This document shows positions 5,137 through 8,912 of a stretch of 8,912 nucleotides of DNA, piece by piece. Positions within the stretch are counted from its first letter, which is position 1. Every line of letters starts with the position of its first letter. This DNA comes from an uncultured bacterium (lineage in GTDB: Bacteria > Armatimonadota > UBA5829 > DSUL01): the NCBI GenBank assembly GCA_937967775.1, contig CALCJH010000153.1, forward strand, positions 1 to 8,912, in the 5' to 3' direction. The notes under the pieces are model-generated. The model was not told where the DNA came from. It saw only the letters and a list, made by a program, of their open reading frames with translations, and searched no databases. The position numbers and the translations under genes were made by a program.

Positions 5137-6618
5137 TCAGGAAACAGATTCGCCGATGCCGCTCAGAAGATAGTTCACCACATCGCGAGCGGAATACGAT
5201 TCCTTCCCCCCAGCCAGAAGGGCCCGCGCCGCGCGCAGATCCTCGCCCAGAGTGACGATCAGCTCCTCGGCCTCGCCGTCGCGGCGCACCTGCGCAAATC
5301 CCGCTGTGGCCAGCAGGCCGTTGCACAGACAGACCCGGCCGTCCGTCTCCGTGACATCGCCGCCTTTCTTCACGAAGATGTCCACGGGCTCGGCCGGGCA
5401 ACGGAAGCCCAGAGTCCCGTCCGCCTTCACATAGGCGTCCCGGAGATATCCGCGGTCGCAGATGCGCTGGCGGTTGCGATAGACTTCGGGATCGGAGAGC
5501 GACCCTGGAAGCTCGGCGATCTTGATGGGGAAACCGGTGGGGGACACGCGCGGCTGGGTGATGACCTCCAGCGACCCGTCGGAAGCCAGCTGGCGAAGCC
5601 TGTGCTTGATGGTGGGATCCATGCCTGATTCGTCGCTCAGCGCGAAGGCGGTACCCACCTGGATGCCCTCCGCCCCCTCCTCCAGGGCTTTCTTCAGCCC
5701 CTCGGGCGTGCCGTAGGAACCGGCCATCCAGAACGGAAGACCCAGCTCACGGATCTTTTCCATGTCCACTTCGTCGCGGCTTCCGTAAACGGGTTCTCCC
5801 CGTTCGTTGAACTCCTGCATCCCGCCTCTCGGCGGAGCGTTGTGCCCTCCCGCTGTGGGTCCCTCGATAACGAACCCGTCCACGCGTTTGCCTTCAGGCT
5901 TCTTATAGAGAGAGGTGGCCAGCGTGTCCGAAGCGATGATGGCCAGGAACTTCGGGCAGGCCAGATCCACCGGGCTCCCGCCTGTTATCTCCCGCGGATC
6001 GAAGTGCACTTCGTAGACCCGGCCGCCTGTATCACCCTGCACCTGAAGTCGAAGGGAAGCCTCCTTGCAAAGGGACAGTTGCTCCAGGGCCTGCGGAATG
6101 GCCCGGGGGATGCCAGCCCCCATCAGGATGCAGTCCACTCCGGCGAGTATCGCCCCGAACAGCAGCGCCAGGGTGGGTAACTGGATCTTGGTGAGCAGGT
6201 TCATTCCCACCAGCCCACTGTGTCCCTCCCGCGCCAGCCACACCTCGGAGAATGCACTGACCACTGCTAGCTCCGTTAGCTTGCGCGAAGGGCGGTCGCT
6301 CCACATCGGCACGGGCTTGAACGGTCTGTCCGGATCTTTGCCGCCTTCCACGAAATAGTCGTTCCAGACGCGCTCCGCGATGGCGCTGAAGGGGAAGTTG
6401 TTGAAAGCGCGCTGGAGATGACCGCCGGGATCTCCCATCTGCAGACGGCCAGCGATGACGCCCTCGATGACGGTGCCCGAGATCACGCCCATCTGGCCGA
6501 GCTGGGCCACCGCACGGGCAAGGGGCCATGTGGAGATGCCTACCCCCATCCCTCCCTGGATGATCTTTGGCCTATACCGGAACAACGCGTCTCTCCCGCC
6601 CTGGTCTGCGGCAGGCAT
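5137..6618 (-). CDS. Nitronate monooxygenase-like flavoprotein (2-nitropropane dioxygenase family), long form
   Basis: The gene encodes 493 residues from the ATG at 6618; an in-frame TTG two codons earlier (6624) is a less likely start. The FMN-binding TIM barrel is recognised by IIQGGMGVGIS near the N-terminus, GPTAGGHN around residues 253-260 (His of the family's GxxAGGH motif) and GIQVGTAFALS around 318-328. Family members oxidise alkyl nitronates with FMN and oxygen; relatives such as FabK reduce enoyl-ACP, so the true reaction is open. At 493 residues it is well over the usual 320-390. The extra C-terminal part carries four cysteines (about C387, C407, C430, C432) in CDRGYL, RCPAEP and CLCNGL contexts, possibly binding a metal. 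It lies alone on its transcript: the upstream gene is divergent and a hairpin-rich spacer separates it from lacI. A role in glycan use is not evident; it may be a bystander. Confidence 0.85.
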   Translation of the reverse strand: MPAADQGGRDALFRYRPKIIQGGMGVGISTWPLARAVAQLGQMGVISGTVIEGVIAGRLQMGDPGGHLQRAFNNFPFSAIAERVWNDYFVEGGKDPDRPFKPVPMWSDRPSRKLTELAVVSAFSEVWLAREGHSGLVGMNLLTKIQLPTLALLFGAILAGVDCILMGAGIPRAIPQALEQLSLCKEASLRLQVQGDTGGRVYEVHFDPREITGGSPVDLACPKFLAIIASDTLATSLYKKPEGKRVDGFVIEGPTAGGHNAPPRGGMQEFNERGEPVYGSRDEVDMEKIRELGLPFWMAGSYGTPEGLKKALEEGAEGIQVGTAFALSDESGMDPTIKHRLRQLASDGSLEVITQPRVSPTGFPIKIAELPGSLSDPEVYRNRQRICDRGYLRDAYVKADGTLGFRCPAEPVDIFVKKGGDVTETDGRVCLCNGLLATAGFAQVRRDGEAEELIVTLGEDLRAARALLAGGKESYSARDVVNYLLSGIGESVS

Positions 6619-6631
6619 ACGCAATAACTTG

Positions 6632-6648
6632 CCGGCCTTCCGGGCCGG
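6632..6648. repeat. GC-rich inverted repeat in the monooxygenase leader
   Basis: CCGGCC (6632-6637) and GGCCGG (6643-6648) flank TTCCG as a perfect 6-bp stem, 14 bases upstream of the monooxygenase ATG. It would fold immediately before the ribosome binding region on the minus-strand message and may limit initiation, or it may be a protein-binding site. Confidence 0.35.
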
Positions 6649-6673
6649 TTATCGCTGAACTCAGATGGTTGGG

Positions 6674-6703
6674 GTTATGAGAACGGACTGCCAAGTCGCT
6701 CAA
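6674..6703 (-). promoter_or_regulatory. Weak candidate promoter for the monooxygenase gene
   Basis: On the minus strand TTGAGC (6703-6698) and CATAAC (6679-6674) are spaced by 18 bp, with 4 of 6 consensus bases in each box. It is flanked by a 7-bp inverted repeat (CTGAACT at 6655-6661, AGTTCAG at 6706-6712). A start near 6667 would give a leader of about 50 nt. Confidence 0.3.
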
Positions 6704-6754
6704 AAAGTTCAGTCCACTTGCTTTCACAGGTATTCGATATACGGCGGGCATCCG

Positions 6755-6823
6755 CCTGCCGGGAACGCGAACATTGTGCCTCTCACAGCGTTACCGCGTC
6801 AACAGAGGCGCGTTCCGGGCAGG
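6755..6823. repeat. Long imperfect inverted repeat upstream of the GH4 gene
   Basis: The arm at 6755-6769 (CCTGCCGGGAACGCG) pairs with 6809-6823 at 14 of 15 positions. The 39-base loop has a nested CCTCT/AGAGG stem and a central half-palindrome GTTACCGCGTCAAC (6790-6803). It lies 97 bases before the GH4 start, in the divergent spacer. There is no U-run after it. It could be a structured 5' leader, a cruciform or a regulator-binding region. Confidence 0.45.
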
Positions 6824-6919
6824 TTTGAAAAGGCACAACGCCGAAAGCGCCTGTGGCAGCGGATGTTCACTTAAACAGACGCAGGCTGCCCAACCCGTCG
6901 TTCAGGAGTCTTTCCCTAG

Positions 6920-8239
6920 ATGTTGAAAGTCGCGATGATCGGAGCCGGCAGCGTCGGCTTTACCCGCCGCCTGTTCATGGACATCCTGGCCGTGCCGGAG
7001 CTGCGGGACACCGACTTCCGCTTCATGGACATTGCGGAGGAGCCGCTGGAGATGTCCGCTGCGCTTTGCCGGAAGATGGCCACGGACAGCGGCGTGCCGG
7101 CCACCGTCAAGGCCACTGTGGACCGGAGAGAGGCGCTGGACGGCGCGGACTACGTGTTCTGCATGATCCGGGTGGGTGGGCTGGAAGCCTTCGCAAAGGA
7201 CATCGAGATCCCCCTGAAATACGGCGTGGACCAGTGCGTGGGCGATACTCTGGGTCCGGGCGGGGTATTCTATGCGCTGCGCACCATTCCGGTGCTGCTG
7301 GATATCGCCCGCGACATGCGAGAGCTTTGCCCGGACGCGCTGCTGCTGAACTACTCCAACCCGATGGCCATGAACTGCTGGGCGCTTCGCAAGGCGGGAG
7401 GAGTGCGCGTGGTGGGATTGTGTCACGGGGTGCAACACGGCGCGTGGCAGATCGCGAAGGTGCTCGGTATCCCACTGGAAGAGATGCAGTATGTCTGCGC
7501 GGGCATCAATCATCAGACGTGGTTCATCCGGGTCTGTCACCGGGGGCAGGATCTTACATCGCGCATTCCCGAGGCCATGGCCGCAGATGAGGATATCCGC
7601 AAGCACGATCCGCTCCGGCTGGACGTGCTCCAGCGGTTCGGCTACTACTCCACAGAGTCCAACGGCCACCTCTCGGAGTATCTCCCCTGGTACCGCAAGG
7701 GGCAGGATCGGGACCGCTACATGGACTACTCCATCTGGCCGGGCGGCGAGACCGGCGGTTATCTGCGGGCGTGCAGGGAGACCGCGGACGATTACCGCAA
7801 AAACTACCCGAAGTGGCTGACAGGGGAGCTGGATCAGATCCGGTTGGGAGACCGCAGCGTGGAGCACGGTTCATACATTCTTGAGTCACTGGAGACAGGC
7901 CGCGTCTACCGGGGATGTTTCAATGTGGAGAACACCGGGCTCATCACGAACCTTCCAGACGGGTGCACAGTGGAGCTGCCCTGTATTGTGGATTCCACCG
8001 GCATTCATCCGCAGTTCGTGGGCGACCTTCCGATGCAGTGCGCCGCCACCTGCCGCGCCAGCATCAGCGTGCAGGAGATGGCTGTCGAGGCGGCCCTGAC
8101 CGGGGATCGCCAGCTGGTCCGGCTGGCGGTACTGCACGATCCTCTGACCGGGGCGCTTTGCAGCCCGGATCAGGTGTGGGCCATAGTGGACGAGATGTTC
8201 CGCGAGCTTGCTCCCTGGCTCCCGCAGTTCCGCGGCTGA
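6920..8239 (+). CDS. Glycoside hydrolase family 4 (NAD+/Mn2+-dependent alpha-glycosidase)
   Basis: This is a 439-residue cytoplasmic enzyme of normal GH4 length (440-480). AGGAG lies 11 bases before the ATG. The Rossmann motif VAMIGAGSVGFT (residues 4-15) binds NAD+. Further family marks are GDTLGPGG (108-115), NYSNPMA (144-150), the metal-binding CHGV (C168-H169) and GINH (H198). GH4 enzymes use a redox-assisted elimination mechanism with NAD+ and a Mn2+ held by this Cys/His pair. The CHGx form of the motif is, to my knowledge, typical of alpha-glucosidases and alpha-glucuronidases rather than the CHSV of alpha-galactosidases (MelA) or CHEV of 6-phospho-alpha-glucosidases; substrate remains tentative. 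It starts a plus-strand operon with the downstream TIM-barrel glycosidase, divergent from the monooxygenase. No CCTTAGCG site is found in front of it, so control by the local LacI protein is not shown. A clear plus-strand promoter was not found. Confidence 0.93.
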   Translation: MLKVAMIGAGSVGFTRRLFMDILAVPELRDTDFRFMDIAEEPLEMSAALCRKMATDSGVPATVKATVDRREALDGADYVFCMIRVGGLEAFAKDIEIPLKYGVDQCVGDTLGPGGVFYALRTIPVLLDIARDMRELCPDALLLNYSNPMAMNCWALRKAGGVRVVGLCHGVQHGAWQIAKVLGIPLEEMQYVCAGINHQTWFIRVCHRGQDLTSRIPEAMAADEDIRKHDPLRLDVLQRFGYYSTESNGHLSEYLPWYRKGQDRDRYMDYSIWPGGETGGYLRACRETADDYRKNYPKWLTGELDQIRLGDRSVEHGSYILESLETGRVYRGCFNVENTGLITNLPDGCTVELPCIVDSTGIHPQFVGDLPMQCAATCRASISVQEMAVEAALTGDRQLVRLAVLHDPLTGALCSPDQVWAIVDEMFRELAPWLPQFRG

Positions 8240-8300
8240 AAACCATAGAAGGAATACTGAGGCTCACTGGGCATCCCGGTTCCAGAAGGAGAGATGACGA

Positions 8301-8912
8301 ATGAGCCGCTGCGAGCTCCGCTTCAGACAAGTGCATCTGGACTTCCATACGTCCCCGCATATCCCGGGAATCGGAAAAGCGTTCGACAGGAAGCAGTGGC
8401 AGGAGGCGCTCAGACTGGGGCACGTGAACAGCATCACCTGCTTCTCCAAGTGCCACCACGGCTGGAGCTACCATCCCACGGAAGTGGGCCGGATGCATCC
8501 GCATCTGGGTTTCGATCTGTTGCGTGCGCAGATCGAAGCGAGCAAGGAGATCGGGGTCAATGTCCCTGTCTATATCTCTGCCGGGGTGGACGACCTGGCG
8601 GCCTCCGAGCACCCGGAATGGCGCGAGATCAGCATTGGGGGAGCCTATCAGGGGTGGACCGGACCCATCAACCAGCCGGGCTTCAAGACGATGTGTTTCA
8701 ACACGCCCTACCTGGATTACCTGTGCAGACAGATCGAAGAGGTGGTCCGGCTCTTCCCGGAGTGCGATGGCATCTTTCTGGACATCATCTCTCAGGGCGA
8801 GTGCTGCTGCCGGTGGTGCCTGGAGTATATGGAGGCGAGCGGGCTGGACGCCGAGCGTGCAGAAGATCGCCAGACGTGCGCCCGAGCTGCCCTGATGCGC
8901 TATTTCGAACGC
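8301..8912 (+). CDS. GHL6-like TIM-barrel glycoside hydrolase, N-terminal part
   Basis: The ATG at 8301 follows a strong AAGGAG (8286-8291) at 9-base spacing. The frame is open for 204 residues to the right edge, so the gene is truncated there. The sequence matches the hypothetical glycosyl hydrolase 6 type seen in proteins with a beta-galactosidase trimerisation domain: RFRQVHLDFHTSPHI at the N-terminus (residues 7-21), SITCFSKCHHGWSYHPT (44-60), NVPVYISAG (87-95), and CDGIFLDI (155-162), where D161 is the probable catalytic or substrate-binding carboxylate at a strand end. A cysteine cluster follows (C168, C169, C170, C173), as is common here. No signal peptide is present, so it should act in the cytoplasm with the GH4 enzyme, which ends 61 bp upstream. 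The exact substrate is unknown; alpha-L-fucosidase or beta-galactosidase annotations are possible alternatives. Confidence 0.82.
   Translation, partial: MSRCELRFRQVHLDFHTSPHIPGIGKAFDRKQWQEALRLGHVNSITCFSKCHHGWSYHPTEVGRMHPHLGFDLLRAQIEASKEIGVNVPVYISAGVDDLAASEHPEWREISIGGAYQGWTGPINQPGFKTMCFNTPYLDYLCRQIEEVVRLFPECDGIFLDIISQGECCCRWCLEYMEASGLDAERAEDRQTCARAALMRYFER

Noticed and set aside
4989..5255. Small plus-strand GTG-started frame after the orphan promoter
   Set aside because: It has no good ribosome binding site, low-complexity C-terminus, and overlaps the 3' end of the monooxygenase gene antisense; the stems fit an RNA or terminators better.
1..8912. CRISPR arrays, insertion sequences or transposase genes
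   Set aside because: No regularly spaced repeats, no terminal inverted repeats with target duplications and no transposase-like motif were seen on either strand.

Overview
The window is mostly high-GC DNA, with dense genes and short spacers. It looks like a bacterial chromosome from a glycan-degrading lineage. A LacI-type regulator, a CxPSR sulfatase, a GH4 glycosidase and a GHL6-like glycosidase in one neighbourhood fit groups such as Armatimonadota, Planctomycetota or Chloroflexota. No marker gene here fixes the phylum, so that placement is inference only.

Layout. Positions 1-1489 (minus strand) hold two overlapping DNA methyltransferase genes of a restriction-modification-type locus. The second gene runs off the left edge and drops to about 42% GC in its distal 300 bases. 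Positions 1490-1819 are a gene-free leader. A tRNA-Val(UAC) lies at 1820-1892 (minus) with its 3' end facing the methyltransferases, so the tRNA could be the boundary of an acquired island. On the minus strand from 6618 down to 2123 come a long nitronate-monooxygenase-like flavoprotein, a structured 442-bp intergenic region, a LacI-family repressor and a cytoplasmic-type sulfatase. On the plus strand from 6920 lie a GH4 NAD/Mn-dependent glycosidase and, 61 bp later, the N-terminal part of a TIM-barrel glycosidase that runs off the right edge.

Working model. The sulfatase and the two glycosidases would act on a (sulfated) oligosaccharide, with the LacI protein as the sugar-responsive switch. 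The best regulatory evidence is an 8-mer, CCTTAGCG, found three times and only around lacI: in a palindrome with a central CG upstream of lacI, 15 bp before the lacI start, and in the 3' end of lacI ahead of the sulfatase.

The most unusual stretch is 4799-5105. It has a near-consensus plus-strand sigma70 promoter with no gene in front of it. This is followed by a series of perfect stems, including a three-way-junction-like fold, which makes it a candidate unannotated structured RNA or heavily structured control region.
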